DNA of 64,000 nucleotides from Chitinophagaceae bacterium PMP191F (GTDB lineage: Bacteria; Bacteroidota; Bacteroidia; Chitinophagales; Chitinophagaceae): assembly GCA_001302245.1 (NCBI GenBank), contig LGYU01000008.1, positions 277,682-341,681 on the forward strand, read 5' to 3'. Below are positions 45,888 through 54,329 of this stretch, piece by piece. The notes under the pieces were generated by a model. That model was given only the letters and a program-made list of their open reading frames with translations, had not been told where the DNA came from and did not search any database. Numbering within the stretch: the first letter of the stretch is position 1; every line of letters starts with the position of its first letter. A program made the position numbers and the translations under genes.

Positions 45888-46373
45888 TTACAATACATTT
45901 TCAGGGCTTACCAAATAATTTTTCAACTGAATACGGGCACGGTGCAGGTATACTTTAACCTGGCTTTCGCTCAATCCCGTAATTCGTCCGATCTCCTCGT
46001 AAGAATATCCTTCATAATCTTTCAGCAATACCAGCGAGCGTTGTGTTTCGCTCAACCTGCCAAGTGCCTGTTCCAGTACTTTGCGGGTATTGTGTGCCGG
46101 CTTGTCCGATACCCGCATTTCCTCCCGGAACTCATCGCGTAAACTGACACGTTTGGCTTTCCGCAGGTGGTCGATCATCTGGTTGTATGCCACTGTAAAC
46201 AAATAGCTTTTGCATCTTGCATTGTCAATGTCTGCCCGGTTGATCCACATTTTTTCAAAGGCGGTCTGTACCACATCACGGGCATCCTCTTCGTGTTTCA
46301 GGTTTTTCATAATGAACCGGAACACGTTGTCGGCATAGTCATTAACACATTGATTGTATTCTTTCTCTGTCAT
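45888..46373 (-). CDS. ECF-type RNA polymerase sigma factor
   Basis: A 161-residue sigma-70 family protein of the ECF group. Region 2 is visible at about residues 10-75 (FRFIMKNLKHEEDARDVVQTAFEK split across helices, then SYLFTVAYNQMIDHLRK), and region 4 at about 105-150 (LSETQRSLVLLKDYEGYSYE, then TGLSESQVKVYLHRAR). It redirects RNA polymerase to a small target set, probably held by the anti-sigma-like protein encoded next. Confidence 0.95.
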   Translation of the reverse strand: MTEKEYNQCVNDYADNVFRFIMKNLKHEEDARDVVQTAFEKMWINRADIDNARCKSYLFTVAYNQMIDHLRKAKRVSLRDEFREEMRVSDKPAHNTRKVLEQALGRLSETQRSLVLLKDYEGYSYEEIGRITGLSESQVKVYLHRARIQLKNYLVSPENVL

Positions 46374-46480
46374 AAGCAGGACCTTCTCTGTTGATAAACT
46401 TGCTGTCGGCTATCTGTTGTACGTTCAATGACCGGCAGAAGTTACACCGATTTCAAAAAATTACCGTGTAAAAATAAAAA

Positions 46481-46498
46481 AGAGGCCGCAAAGCCTCT
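46481..46498 (-). terminator. Terminator of the small secreted protein gene
   Basis: agaggc (46481-46486) pairs with gcctct (46493-46498). On the minus strand the stem is followed by TTTTTATTTTTA. Good intrinsic terminator. Confidence 0.8.
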
Positions 46499-46524
46499 CA
46501 ATATTATATCTTATTGATAACCAA

Positions 46525-46743
46525 TTACTGAATAGCAGTAAAAAACGTACGACTCAATACTTCCCAGATAATAAAGTCGCCCTGGCTCCTGGTAGAGCAC
46601 TTACTGGCTGCATCTTCTGTACACTCTTTCTGCAGGGCTGCGGCATTTCTCATGGCCTGGGCAGAGGCAAATACCAGCATACCGCCTGTTACTACTAACA
46701 CAGTAGTAATCAACAGTAAACGGGCAAAGCTCTTTTTAAGCAT
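46525..46743 (-). CDS. Small exported protein of unknown function
   Basis: A 72-residue protein with a signal peptide or membrane helix (residues about 8-29, ending ASAQA). The remainder is about 43 residues, with two cysteines (Cys40, Cys48) and a hydrophobic end (FIIWEVLSRTFFTAIQ). No family recognised. It has its own terminator, which supports expression. Confidence 0.6.
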   Translation of the reverse strand: MLKKSFARLLLITTVLVVTGGMLVFASAQAMRNAAALQKECTEDAASKCSTRSQGDFIIWEVLSRTFFTAIQ

Positions 46744-46926
46744 AAAATCAGTTGTTTCTATTAATTGGACGCAAGTTATAGGTAAAATGTTACAGTTTGG
46801 TCAAAGAATATTTTATAAATGGTTAAAAATGACTCCGGGTACGTGACTACTGCTATGTAAGTGGAAAGTGCCGGATTATGAGAAATATGCCATAAACTTT
46901 CAAATTCAGGCATTTTTAAATTAAAC

Positions 46927-46934
46927 TATTTTTG
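46927..46934 (+). promoter_or_regulatory. -7 element of kbl
   Basis: TATTTTTG matches TAnnTTTG, ten bases before the ATG; the leader would be only about six bases. Confidence 0.55.
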
Positions 46935-46944
46935 CTGCCTCAAA

Positions 46945-48144
46945 ATGACATCTTCTATGAATGAAAGCTTAATAAAACGATTGTCTGCAGAGCTGGAAGA
47001 GATCAAAACTTCCGGTTTGTTTAAAACTGAACGCATTATCGAATCTCCGCAGGGAGCTGAAATTATTGTGAATGGAAAAACCGTTCTGAACTTCTGTGCC
47101 AACAATTACCTGGGTCTTTCATCACATCCCAAAGTACTGGAAGCCGCTAAAAAGTATATTGATCATCGTGGATATGGTATGAGCAGTGTGCGTTTTATTT
47201 GCGGTACCCAGGATATTCACCGTGAACTGGAAGCTAAGATATCCAGGTTCCTGGGCACTGAAGATACCATTTTGTATGCGGCTGCCTTTGATGCCAATGG
47301 CGGTGTATTTGAGCCTTTGTATGGTGAGCAGGATGCCATTATTTCTGACGAACTGAATCACGCTTCTATTATAGACGGTGTGCGTTTGTGTAAAGCACAG
47401 CGTTTCCGTTACAAACACAATGATATGGGCGATCTGGAAGCAAAGCTGCAGGAAACAGCCGGGCTTCGCAACCGTATTATTGTAACTGATGGATCTTTTA
47501 GTATGGATGGAACTATTGCCCAACTGGATAAAATTGTAGCGCTTGCTGAAAAGTATGATGCTGCTATTATGATTGACGAATGTCATTCCAGTGGCTTTCT
47601 GGGCAAAACCGGTCGTGGTACGCATGAATATCGTGGTGTAATGGGTAAAATTGATATCATTACCGGTACACTGGGTAAGGCCCTGGGTGGCGCATCCGGA
47701 GGATTTACCAGCGGTCGTAAAGAAGTGATTGAGATGTTGCGCCAGCGTTCACGTCCTTACCTGTTTTCCAATACACTTGCACCCAGTATTGTGGGCGCTT
47801 CTATTGCGGTACTGGACCTGCTGAGTGAAACCACAGAACTGCGCGATAAACTGGAATCCAATACAAAATATTTCCGCAGTAAAATGACAGAGGCCGGTTT
47901 TGATATTAAACCAGGCGATCATCCTATTGTACCGATCATGCTGTACGATGCTGTAATTGCACAGAATTTTGCAGCAAAACTACTGGAGGAAGGCATTTAT
48001 GTAATTGGCTTCTTCTACCCGGTGGTTGCCAAAGGCAAAGCGCGTATCCGCGTGCAACTGAGTGCCGCGCATGAACAACATCACCTGGATAAAGCCATTG
48101 CTGCGTTTACCAAAATTGGTAAAGAACTGGGAGTGTTGAAATAA
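46945..48144 (+). CDS. kbl: Glycine C-acetyltransferase
   Basis: A 399-residue PLP enzyme of the alpha-oxoamine synthase family. It converts 2-amino-3-ketobutyrate and CoA to glycine and acetyl-CoA in threonine breakdown. The PLP lysine is Lys245 ([13 protein letters not shown]); [14 protein letters not shown] and [16 protein letters not shown] are typical of KBL. 8-Amino-7-oxononanoate synthase and serine palmitoyltransferase are close relatives, but the residue pattern and full length favour KBL. No threonine dehydrogenase gene is adjacent. Confidence 0.9.
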   Translation: MTSSMNESLIKRLSAELEEIKTSGLFKTERIIESPQGAEIIVNGKTVLNFCANNYLGLSSHPKVLEAAKKYIDHRGYGMSSVRFICGTQDIHRELEAKISRFLGTEDTILYAAAFDANGGVFEPLYGEQDAIISDELNHASIIDGVRLCKAQRFRYKHNDMGDLEAKLQETAGLRNRIIVTDGSFSMDGTIAQLDKIVALAEKYDAAIMIDECHSSGFLGKTGRGTHEYRGVMGKIDIITGTLGKALGGASGGFTSGRKEVIEMLRQRSRPYLFSNTLAPSIVGASIAVLDLLSETTELRDKLESNTKYFRSKMTEAGFDIKPGDHPIVPIMLYDAVIAQNFAAKLLEEGIYVIGFFYPVVAKGKARIRVQLSAAHEQHHLDKAIAAFTKIGKELGVLK

Positions 48145-48173
48145 TAACCGGAGTCCGGAAGATGATGCATAAA

Positions 48174-48222
48174 AAATCCGCAGGTCATAAGGAAGATTGC
48201 TTTTCTTATGGCCTGCGGATTT
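48174..48222. terminator. Bidirectional terminator between kbl and ridA
   Basis: aaatccgcagg (48174-48184) pairs with cctgcggattt (48212-48222), and the stem extends inward through another ten or so pairs including G-U. It is preceded by A and ended by T, so it can serve both convergent genes. Confidence 0.85.
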
Positions 48223-48236
48223 CCTGTTTTTCTGAT

Positions 48237-48617
48237 CTATTTGGCAGCCGTAACGCTGATCTCAACATTTACATTTTTGGGCAATCCTTTTACAGCCACG
48301 GTTTCACGTGCAGGAAAATTGGAAGAGAAATATTTGCCATATACTTCATTAACAGTGGCAAACAAACTCATATCGCTGAGGAAAATGGTTGTTTTTACAA
48401 CATGCTGAAAATCGTAACCAGCTTCAGCGAGAACACTTTTAATGTTGTGCATTACCTGGTGGGTCTCTGCAATCACATCGCCGGCTTCAACATTGCCCGT
48501 AACAGGGTTGATGGCCACCTGGCCAGATACAAACAGTAATCCGCCAACCTGTATTGCCTGGCTGTAAGGCCCGATGGGTGCAGGTGCATTGGTAGTATTG
48601 ATGATCTTTTTTTCCAT
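48237..48617 (-). CDS. ridA: RidA-family enamine/imine deaminase
   Basis: A 126-residue protein of the YjgF/YER057c/UK114 family, which hydrolyses reactive enamines made by PLP enzymes such as threonine dehydratase. The start APAPIGPYSQAI, the middle LFVSGQVAINP, the catalytic arginine in FPARETVAV and the C-terminal VEISVTA match RidA. It is placed tail to tail with kbl, an enzyme of the same amino-acid region of metabolism; that proximity may be chance. Confidence 0.93.
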   Translation of the reverse strand: MEKKIINTTNAPAPIGPYSQAIQVGGLLFVSGQVAINPVTGNVEAGDVIAETHQVMHNIKSVLAEAGYDFQHVVKTTIFLSDMSLFATVNEVYGKYFSSNFPARETVAVKGLPKNVNVEISVTAAK

Positions 48618-48621
48618 GGAT

Positions 48622-48629
48622 CAAAAATA
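48622..48629 (-). promoter_or_regulatory. -7 element of ridA, next to the start codon
   Basis: Minus-strand TATTTTTG matches TAnnTTTG, four bases before the ridA ATG, predicting a leaderless message. Confidence 0.55.
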
Positions 48630-48725
48630 GATAAATAAAACATAGAGTACGGGTATCGCGTATTTGTAACACCTTTCAAAGTATGTTTGCACAGAATCAG
48701 TTTTCTTTGCGCTAAATTTTGTTAT

Positions 48726-49364
48726 ATGACGCTTGCAGTATTGGCAGATGATGTGTTGAAGCAGGATTTGCTGACAAAGGGTGTACCGGCTGAAACAGAC
48801 ATTGTGTGGGCCGATTCTCTGCAATCGCTGCTGATCATTGATGCAGATGTATACATGGACCTGCTTTTTGTAATGGATCCTGAACGCATCGGCCGTTTGA
48901 AACGCATCAGTTCCAAGCCGGTACTGGTCAATGCTGTAACCTTTTCCACCCGTGCTATAGGTGCTGATCTTATCCGCATCAACGCGTGGCCGGGCATGTT
49001 GCAACGCCCTGTAACAGAAATAGCATTGCCTGCAACCATGAACGAACAAGTGGTGAAAGACATCTTTGAACGTTTGCAATGGAGTTATCAAACTGCGCCT
49101 GATGTACCGGGAATGATCACGGCACGTGTGCTGGCCATGATCATTAATGAAGCGTTTTATACCTGGGAGGCGGGTGTAAGCAGTAAGCAGGAAATTGATA
49201 TTGCTATGAAGCTGGGAACCAATTACCCTTTAGGTCCGTTTGAGTGGGTGGAGGTGATCGGTGCACAGCGGGTGTATGAATTACTGCATGAGCTTTCCCG
49301 AACAGATGTACGCTATACACCGGCAGATGCCCTGGTAAAAGAGGCCGGTATGCTTAACGATTGA
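48726..49364 (+). CDS. 3-hydroxyacyl-CoA dehydrogenase C-terminal-like protein
   Basis: A 212-residue protein. Residues about 118-205 (PGMITARVLAMIINEAFYTW, KLGTNYPLGPFEW) match the C-terminal substrate-binding domain of 3-hydroxyacyl-CoA dehydrogenase. The first 100 residues resemble the second half of a Rossmann-like domain but lack the G-x-G-x-x-G nucleotide loop, so dehydrogenase activity is doubtful. The function may be acyl-CoA binding. ATG 48726 is preferred; an earlier frame start is in the promoter region. tsaB follows by 35 bases. Confidence 0.78.
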   Translation: MTLAVLADDVLKQDLLTKGVPAETDIVWADSLQSLLIIDADVYMDLLFVMDPERIGRLKRISSKPVLVNAVTFSTRAIGADLIRINAWPGMLQRPVTEIALPATMNEQVVKDIFERLQWSYQTAPDVPGMITARVLAMIINEAFYTWEAGVSSKQEIDIAMKLGTNYPLGPFEWVEVIGAQRVYELLHELSRTDVRYTPADALVKEAGMLND

Positions 49365-49399
49365 TTGCCTGTACCTTTACATTTAATCTGCAACAGAAC

Positions 49400-50092
49400 A
49401 TGGCCCTGATCTTGAATATTGATACTGCAACTGAAACAGCCGGAATTTGCCTGGCGCGTGATGGTCAATCGTTGGGAGAACTGGAAAACGGACGTCAGCA
49501 GGATCATGCTTCCTGGTTACAACCTGCAGTCAGCAGCCTGCTACAACAATCAGGTGTTACCATGCAACAACTTGATGCTATAGCTGTTACACTGGGCCCT
49601 GGTTCTTATACCGGTTTGCGTGTTGGCCTGGCATCTGCCAAAGGGCTGTGCTATGCATTACAAATTCCCCTCATTACAGAAAGTACACTGAAAGTGATGG
49701 CTGCCGGAGCCCTGAATAAACTGCTGTCCCCTGAGCAAATAACTTCCGGCTTATTGCTCTGCCCCATGATCGATGCGCGCCGAATGGAAGTTTTTACTGC
49801 CGTGTACGATACCAATTTGAGCGAAAATATGCCCGAATCGGCCCAGATATTAGAAAAAAATTCATTTGCAGACCTGCTTTCTGAAAGCAAAATTCTCTTT
49901 TTTGGAAGTGGTTCTTCTAAGTGGAAACATATATGTGAAAATACAATGGCGCATTATTCTGAGAAAACGCTGAAATTGGCACCCCAACTGGCTTTGCTGG
50001 CAGAAAAAAAGTATCAGAGTCATGAATTTTCTGACCTTGCCTACACAGAACCCGCTTATTTAAAAGAGTTTTACACTTATATAAAAAAATGA
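49400..50092 (+). CDS. tsaB: tRNA threonylcarbamoyladenosine biosynthesis protein TsaB
   Basis: A 230-residue protein of the ASKHA fold. The starts NIDTATETAGICLARDG and the family motif LGPGSYTGLRVGLASAKGLC are clear. TsaB pairs with TsaD and TsaE to make t6A37 in ANN-decoding tRNAs. It lacks the metal-binding histidines of TsaD, as expected. A near-match -7 element (TACCTTTA, 49372-49379) lies 20 bases before the ATG. Confidence 0.95.
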   Translation: MALILNIDTATETAGICLARDGQSLGELENGRQQDHASWLQPAVSSLLQQSGVTMQQLDAIAVTLGPGSYTGLRVGLASAKGLCYALQIPLITESTLKVMAAGALNKLLSPEQITSGLLLCPMIDARRMEVFTAVYDTNLSENMPESAQILEKNSFADLLSESKILFFGSGSSKWKHICENTMAHYSEKTLKLAPQLALLAEKKYQSHEFSDLAYTEPAYLKEFYTYIKK

Positions 50093-50143
50093 CTAACTGA
50101 AACTTTCTGGTGCATTTTAATCAGGTTCATATTTTTTTTCTTG

Positions 50144-50151
50144 TAAATTTG
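50144..50151 (+). promoter_or_regulatory. -7 element of the ArsR-type regulator
   Basis: TAAATTTG matches TAnnTTTG, 47 bases before the ATG. Confidence 0.5.
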
Positions 50152-50198
50152 ATTCTCTCTCTTTATCCTATTTATTTTTAAAACGCTCTGATGTGCAC

Positions 50199-50546
50199 AT
50201 GAACGTAACAACCAATTACTCCATGGTGCTGAACGCAAATGGTGGCGATGGTGACTCTGTGAAGGTCGATTTTCTGAACTTAAAGAAAGCGGCCATGATA
50301 CTGAGGGCTTTGAACCATAAGTTGCGTCAGCAAATTGTCAAACTCATTGATGAGAACAGACGTCTCACTGTGACGGAAATTTATGTGCGACTGAGATTAG
50401 AACAATCTGTTGCCTCACAACACCTTGCAATTTTAAGAAGAGCAGGCGTGGTGAAAACAGAAAGGGATGGGAAATTTATCTATTACTCCGTTAACACGCT
50501 TAGGGTAGCCCACATAATGAAATGTGTGGAAGATCTTAACTCCTGA
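50199..50546 (+). CDS. ArsR-type winged-helix regulator
   Basis: A 115-residue DNA-binding protein. Residues about 30-105 form the winged helix (ALNHKLRQQIVKLIDENRRL, VTEIYVRLRLEQSVASQHLA, ILRRAGVVKTERDGKFIYYS). The recognition helix S-V-A-S-Q-H-L and wing are typical of ArsR/SmtB. No metal-binding cysteine pair is visible, so it may sense something other than metal, perhaps sulfur species, since it precedes a persulfide dioxygenase-like gene. A GTG two codons earlier is an alternative start. A terminator separates the genes. Confidence 0.88.
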   Translation: MNVTTNYSMVLNANGGDGDSVKVDFLNLKKAAMILRALNHKLRQQIVKLIDENRRLTVTEIYVRLRLEQSVASQHLAILRRAGVVKTERDGKFIYYSVNTLRVAHIMKCVEDLNS

Positions 50547-50580
50547 TCAGTGTAACGTACTGACTGACAACCAGCGAACA

Positions 50581-50614
50581 AGCAGAAGATGAACACCCGT
50601 CTTCTGCTTTTTTA
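50581..50614 (+). terminator. Terminator after the ArsR-type gene
   Basis: agcagaaga (50581-50589) pairs with tcttctgct (50600-50608), extended by two inner pairs, and is followed by TTTTTATTTTT. Confidence 0.92.
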
Positions 50615-50621
50615 TTTTTGG

Positions 50622-50629
50622 TAACTTTG
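50622..50629 (+). promoter_or_regulatory. -7 element of the MBL-rhodanese gene
   Basis: TAACTTTG matches TAnnTTTG, 19 bases before the ATG at 50649. It lies just after the terminator T-tract, giving the gene separate control. Confidence 0.6.
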
Positions 50630-50648
50630 TAAAAATCAATGTGTGTTT

Positions 50649-52055
50649 ATGTATATACAGCAATTATACACGGGATGCTTGAGTGAGGCAGCTTATTATG
50701 TTGAAAGCGAAGGCCAAGCGGCTATTATTGACCCGCTGCGCGATGTGGAAGCATACCTGGAACTGGCAAAAGAGCGTGGAGTAACCATTCAATATATTTT
50801 TGAAACGCATTTTCATGCAGACTTTGTAAGCGGTCATCTCGACCTGCAGAAAGCAACTGGTGCGCCGATTGTTTACGGACCGGATACAGAAACCAGCTTT
50901 CCTATTCACCTTGCCAAAGATGGCGAAGTATTTCAACTGGGTAAAGTAACCATCGAAGTATTGCATACTCCCGGCCATACGCTGGAATCAACCTGTTACC
51001 TGCTGCGCGATGAAACCGGCAAACCGCATGCTGTTTTCACCGGCGATACGTTGTTTGTAGGGGATGTGGGCCGTCCTGATCTCAGTAGTGGCGATCTGAG
51101 TAAGGAAGAACTGGCTTCCAAAATGTATGATTCTTTGCAGCATAAGATCATGACGCTGCCGGATGATGTGATTGTTTATCCTGCACATGGTGCCGGTAGT
51201 AGCTGCGGCAAAAACCTGGGCCCGGAAACCTACAGCACTATTGGTGAACAAAAACAAACCAACTATGCGTTACAGCCACAAACACGCGAAGCATTCATTG
51301 CTGCTGTTACAGAAGGACTGGCTGTACCTCCGCAATATTTTCCTATCAATGCACGCATCAATAAAGAAGGTTATGACAGCCTGGATGATATTTTAGGAAA
51401 AGGTCTTACCCCGTTGAGCGTGGAAGCATTTAAAACCCGCAGTCAACAGGAAAATGTGATTGTGCTGGATACCCGCAAATCAACAACATTTGTTGCCGGG
51501 TTTGTACCCGGTGCCATCAGTATTGGCCTGGATGGCCGTTTTGCAGAATGGGCAGGAAGCCTGTTACCATTTGACAAACCCATTATACTGGTTACCGATG
51601 CAGGACAGGAAAGAGAAAGCGTGGTACGCCTGGCCCGCGTAGGATTTTCAAAGATTGAAGGTTACCTGGCCGGCGGACTGGATGCCTGGATCAAGGCCGG
51701 TGAGGAAATGGATATGATCATTGATGTGGAGGCTGATGAGTTGGGAATGGATCTGCCATTTGATCCGAACCTGGTAGTAGTGGATGTGCGTCGTGAAACA
51801 GAATTTGCCGACGGGCATGTAAAAGATGCTGTGAATATTCCGCTGAATGAACTGACCGATCCTGGCAGCATGGCCAATTTTACCGATAAGCAAAACCTGT
51901 ATGTACATTGTGCCGGCGGTTACCGCAGTATCATTGCTGCTTCACTAATGAAAAGACAGGGCATTCATAATCTGCGCAATATAACCGGTGGCTGGAACGC
52001 CATTAAACAGGAAGAAAAGATACCAACTGAGAAGGAGAAGAGTGTGCTGAATTAG
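50649..52055 (+). CDS. Persulfide dioxygenase-like metallo-hydrolase fused to two rhodanese domains
   Basis: A 468-residue cytosolic protein. Residues 1-230 form an ETHE1-type metallo-beta-lactamase domain with T-H-F-H-A-D (His54, His56, Asp58), H-T-P-G-H and F-T-G-D-T-L-F-V-G-D. Two rhodanese domains follow (about 255-355 and 365-460). The first has an aspartate (VTDAGQERES) where the sulfur-carrying cysteine should be, so it is inactive. The second keeps Cys (VHCAGGYRS). Such fusions oxidise glutathione or protein persulfides to sulfite and move sulfane sulfur. ATG 50649 is chosen over a GTG two codons earlier. Confidence 0.92.
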   Translation: MYIQQLYTGCLSEAAYYVESEGQAAIIDPLRDVEAYLELAKERGVTIQYIFETHFHADFVSGHLDLQKATGAPIVYGPDTETSFPIHLAKDGEVFQLGKVTIEVLHTPGHTLESTCYLLRDETGKPHAVFTGDTLFVGDVGRPDLSSGDLSKEELASKMYDSLQHKIMTLPDDVIVYPAHGAGSSCGKNLGPETYSTIGEQKQTNYALQPQTREAFIAAVTEGLAVPPQYFPINARINKEGYDSLDDILGKGLTPLSVEAFKTRSQQENVIVLDTRKSTTFVAGFVPGAISIGLDGRFAEWAGSLLPFDKPIILVTDAGQERESVVRLARVGFSKIEGYLAGGLDAWIKAGEEMDMIIDVEADELGMDLPFDPNLVVVDVRRETEFADGHVKDAVNIPLNELTDPGSMANFTDKQNLYVHCAGGYRSIIAASLMKRQGIHNLRNITGGWNAIKQEEKIPTEKEKSVLN

Positions 52056-52080
52056 GTTGTAGGTAGTAGGTTAACGGCTA

Positions 52081-52737
52081 TTAAACGTGTACCACTCCAT
52101 GCTTTATGGCATAGATGGCTAAACCTACGCGGGTTTTGATGGTAAGTTTTTCGAACAGGGCATCGCGGTAGCCATCAATAGTACGGGGGCTCAGGTACAT
52201 TTTTTCTGCTATTTCCCGATAGGTCATTTCAGTACAGGCCAGTTTCAGGAACTCAATTTCACGCTCATTCAGTTTTAGCAACTGTGCGGTGCTGTTATAG
52301 TCGTTGTCAAGATTGTTGAGTGAATGGATCAAGCGGCCGGTTACCATTTCGGAATAATGAAATCCTTTCTGGTATACGTTTTCGATAGCTTCTTTCAACA
52401 GGGACACATCGGTGTCTTTCAGAATATAACCTTTGGCGCCATTTTTCAGCATTCGGATAATGGCGTTTTCATCATCGTACATACTCAGTGCCAGCACTTT
52501 TATTTCCGCATGATTTAGTTTTAGCCACAATGCCGTTTCATAGCCATCCATTTGTGGCATGTTGATATCCAGCAATACAACATCGGGCAGTATATTGGGT
52601 TTCAGCTTTGCAATAAAATCTTTTCCGTTATCGGCCTCAATGATAACAGGAAAACCAATATTCTTGATTAGTTCTGCCAGTCCTTTGCGCAGCAGCGCAT
52701 GATCATCTACCAGTGCAATTTTGATCGATTCTTTCAT
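52081..52737 (-). CDS. NarL/LuxR-type response regulator, copy 1
   Basis: A 218-residue response regulator. The receiver (residues 1-120) has the acidic pair Asp11-Asp12, phospho-acceptor Asp57 (LLDINMP) and Lys in YILKD, so it is intact. The C-terminal LuxR-type HTH (about 155-212) has LNEREIEFLKLACTEMTYRE and TIDGYRDALFEKL. It lies three bases after the decayed kinase gene and is closely related to the regulator at 53649. Confidence 0.95.
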   Translation of the reverse strand: MKESIKIALVDDHALLRKGLAELIKNIGFPVIIEADNGKDFIAKLKPNILPDVVLLDINMPQMDGYETALWLKLNHAEIKVLALSMYDDENAIIRMLKNGAKGYILKDTDVSLLKEAIENVYQKGFHYSEMVTGRLIHSLNNLDNDYNSTAQLLKLNEREIEFLKLACTEMTYREIAEKMYLSPRTIDGYRDALFEKLTIKTRVGLAIYAIKHGVVHV

Positions 52738-52740
52738 AAT

Positions 52741-53481
52741 CTAGGTTGTTGTTAACACGGACAGTTGTAGCTGTATTTCCAATGTTGGGCCGGAGTTGCT
52801 GTTTACGGATAAACCTGCATTGATCATCCTGGTTTTTGAGGATATGGTTTTGGCCAGCAGCGGAAAATTCTGATGGAAGCGGATGCGCTGCATTTCATTT
52901 GCCGTACTGCTGATAGTGAATAGTACTTCCTGTTGCTGGTAACCAGCTGTAACAGCAATATCACTGCCCGGCGCATATTCTGTTATTACCTGCAGACATT
53001 CCTGTAAAATGCGGAACAATACCAGCTCTTCAGCAGCATGAAACCGCGGAAATGGTTCTGTCAGCTGTAATTGTACAGTATGGCGGCCTATCCTGTTAAT
53101 GGTGCGGATCTCGTGTTGAAGTGCCGGTATCAATCCTGCTTCAGTAATTTCTTTTGTGGTAACAGGGTTCGACAACAGGCGCAGGTCTTTAATGGCTTTT
53201 CCAACCAGTTCGCCGGAACTGCTTAAGGTTTGCTGCATATCCTGTTTTTTCTGAGGCTGTAATGTGGTCAGGTTCAGTCGTGCAAGACTAAGTATCTGAC
53301 CTACATTTTCATAGATCTCTTTGATCATCATATCCAGGCTATGCGCCTGGATCTCCAGCTTAATGTGCAGCAGCTCCTCATTAAATCGGTGCGTAGTATA
53401 TCCCCTCTTTCCGGCCATCTGGCATTCATTTACAGGTTTCACAAAAGGGTAACGGGTTTGGATAAAACGTATTAGCAACAT
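52741..53481 (-). CDS. Decayed LytS/NarX-type histidine kinase (pseudokinase)
   Basis: About 246 residues aligned with the intact kinase at 54330 (LEIQAHSLDMMIKEIYENVGQILSLARL against LEIQEQTL...QEVHDNIGQVLSLAKI). The phospho-accepting His is Tyr57 here, counted from the ATG at 53481. In the ATPase region the N-box asparagines, the D-N-G-K-G-F motif and the G-L-G-L-R-N motif of the paralogue are all replaced. No membrane helix is seen. So it cannot phosphorylate by the usual mechanism, though the frame is open throughout. It may bind partner kinases or regulators. A GTG two codons earlier (53487) is possible. Confidence 0.82.
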   Translation of the reverse strand: MLLIRFIQTRYPFVKPVNECQMAGKRGYTTHRFNEELLHIKLEIQAHSLDMMIKEIYENVGQILSLARLNLTTLQPQKKQDMQQTLSSSGELVGKAIKDLRLLSNPVTTKEITEAGLIPALQHEIRTINRIGRHTVQLQLTEPFPRFHAAEELVLFRILQECLQVITEYAPGSDIAVTAGYQQQEVLFTISSTANEMQRIRFHQNFPLLAKTISSKTRMINAGLSVNSNSGPTLEIQLQLSVLTTT

Positions 53482-53648
53482 TAGCACTTGTATGGTTAAT
53501 GGTTAACGTGAAAAACACGGTATCGTGCAGTGTGCTTATACGGTTTATTTCACCCTGTTACAATAACAGAGAAGGTTGGAAAGCATGGGGATATCTAAAA
53601 AAATACACTGTTGTTGTGCTGGCGATAAAAATGGAAAAAGGAACAGGG

Positions 53649-54311
53649 TTATACACTCACTATTCCGTTCTTGATAGCATATAGTACAAGCCCCACACGT
53701 GTTTTAATACTGAGTTTTTCAAATAAGGTATCGCGGTAGCCGTCGATGGTGCGGGGACTTACATACATCCGGTCGGCTATTTCTTTATAGGTCAGTTCTG
53801 AGCAGGCCAGTTTCAGAAAATCAATTTCCCGTTCATTGAGTGTTACCAGTTTTTGAATAGTTTGTCCGGGTTCATCCAGGTTATTCACTGCGTGGATCAG
53901 CTTTCCGGTCACCATTTCAGAATAGTAAAATCCTTTTCGTATCAGTGAATCCAGGGCCATTCTGAATTCGAGCGGATCAATATCTTTCAGGATATACCCT
54001 TTGGCGCCGTTTTTCATCATGCGGATAATAGCATTTTCATTGTCGTACATTGAAAGTGCCAATACCCTGATGTCTGGATGGTTACGTTTAAGCCACAACG
54101 CAGTTTCATATCCATCCATTTCCGGCATATTGATGTCCAGTAAAACAATATCCGGCAGATACCTGGGTTTTAGTTGCCGGATAAGGTCTTTGCCATTAGC
54201 GGCCTCAAACAGTACAGAATATCTGTCGAGACTACGGATAAGGGTTGCCAGGCCGTTGCGCAATAATACATGATCATCTACTACAGCTACGCTGGCTTTA
54301 GCTTTTTGCAT
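53649..54311 (-). CDS. NarL/LuxR-type response regulator, copy 2
   Basis: A 220-residue response regulator. Receiver residues Asp12-Asp13, Asp59 (LLDINMP) and the lysine in YILKD are intact, and the C-terminal LuxR HTH is seen (LNEREIDFLKLACSELTYKE). About 65% identical by eye to the copy at 52081. It lies 18 bases after the intact kinase gene and is its natural partner. Confidence 0.95.
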   Translation of the reverse strand: MQKAKASVAVVDDHVLLRNGLATLIRSLDRYSVLFEAANGKDLIRQLKPRYLPDIVLLDINMPEMDGYETALWLKRNHPDIRVLALSMYDNENAIIRMMKNGAKGYILKDIDPLEFRMALDSLIRKGFYYSEMVTGKLIHAVNNLDEPGQTIQKLVTLNEREIDFLKLACSELTYKEIADRMYVSPRTIDGYRDTLFEKLSIKTRVGLVLYAIKNGIVSV

Positions 54312-54329
54312 AAGTTGGGGGGTTTTAGG

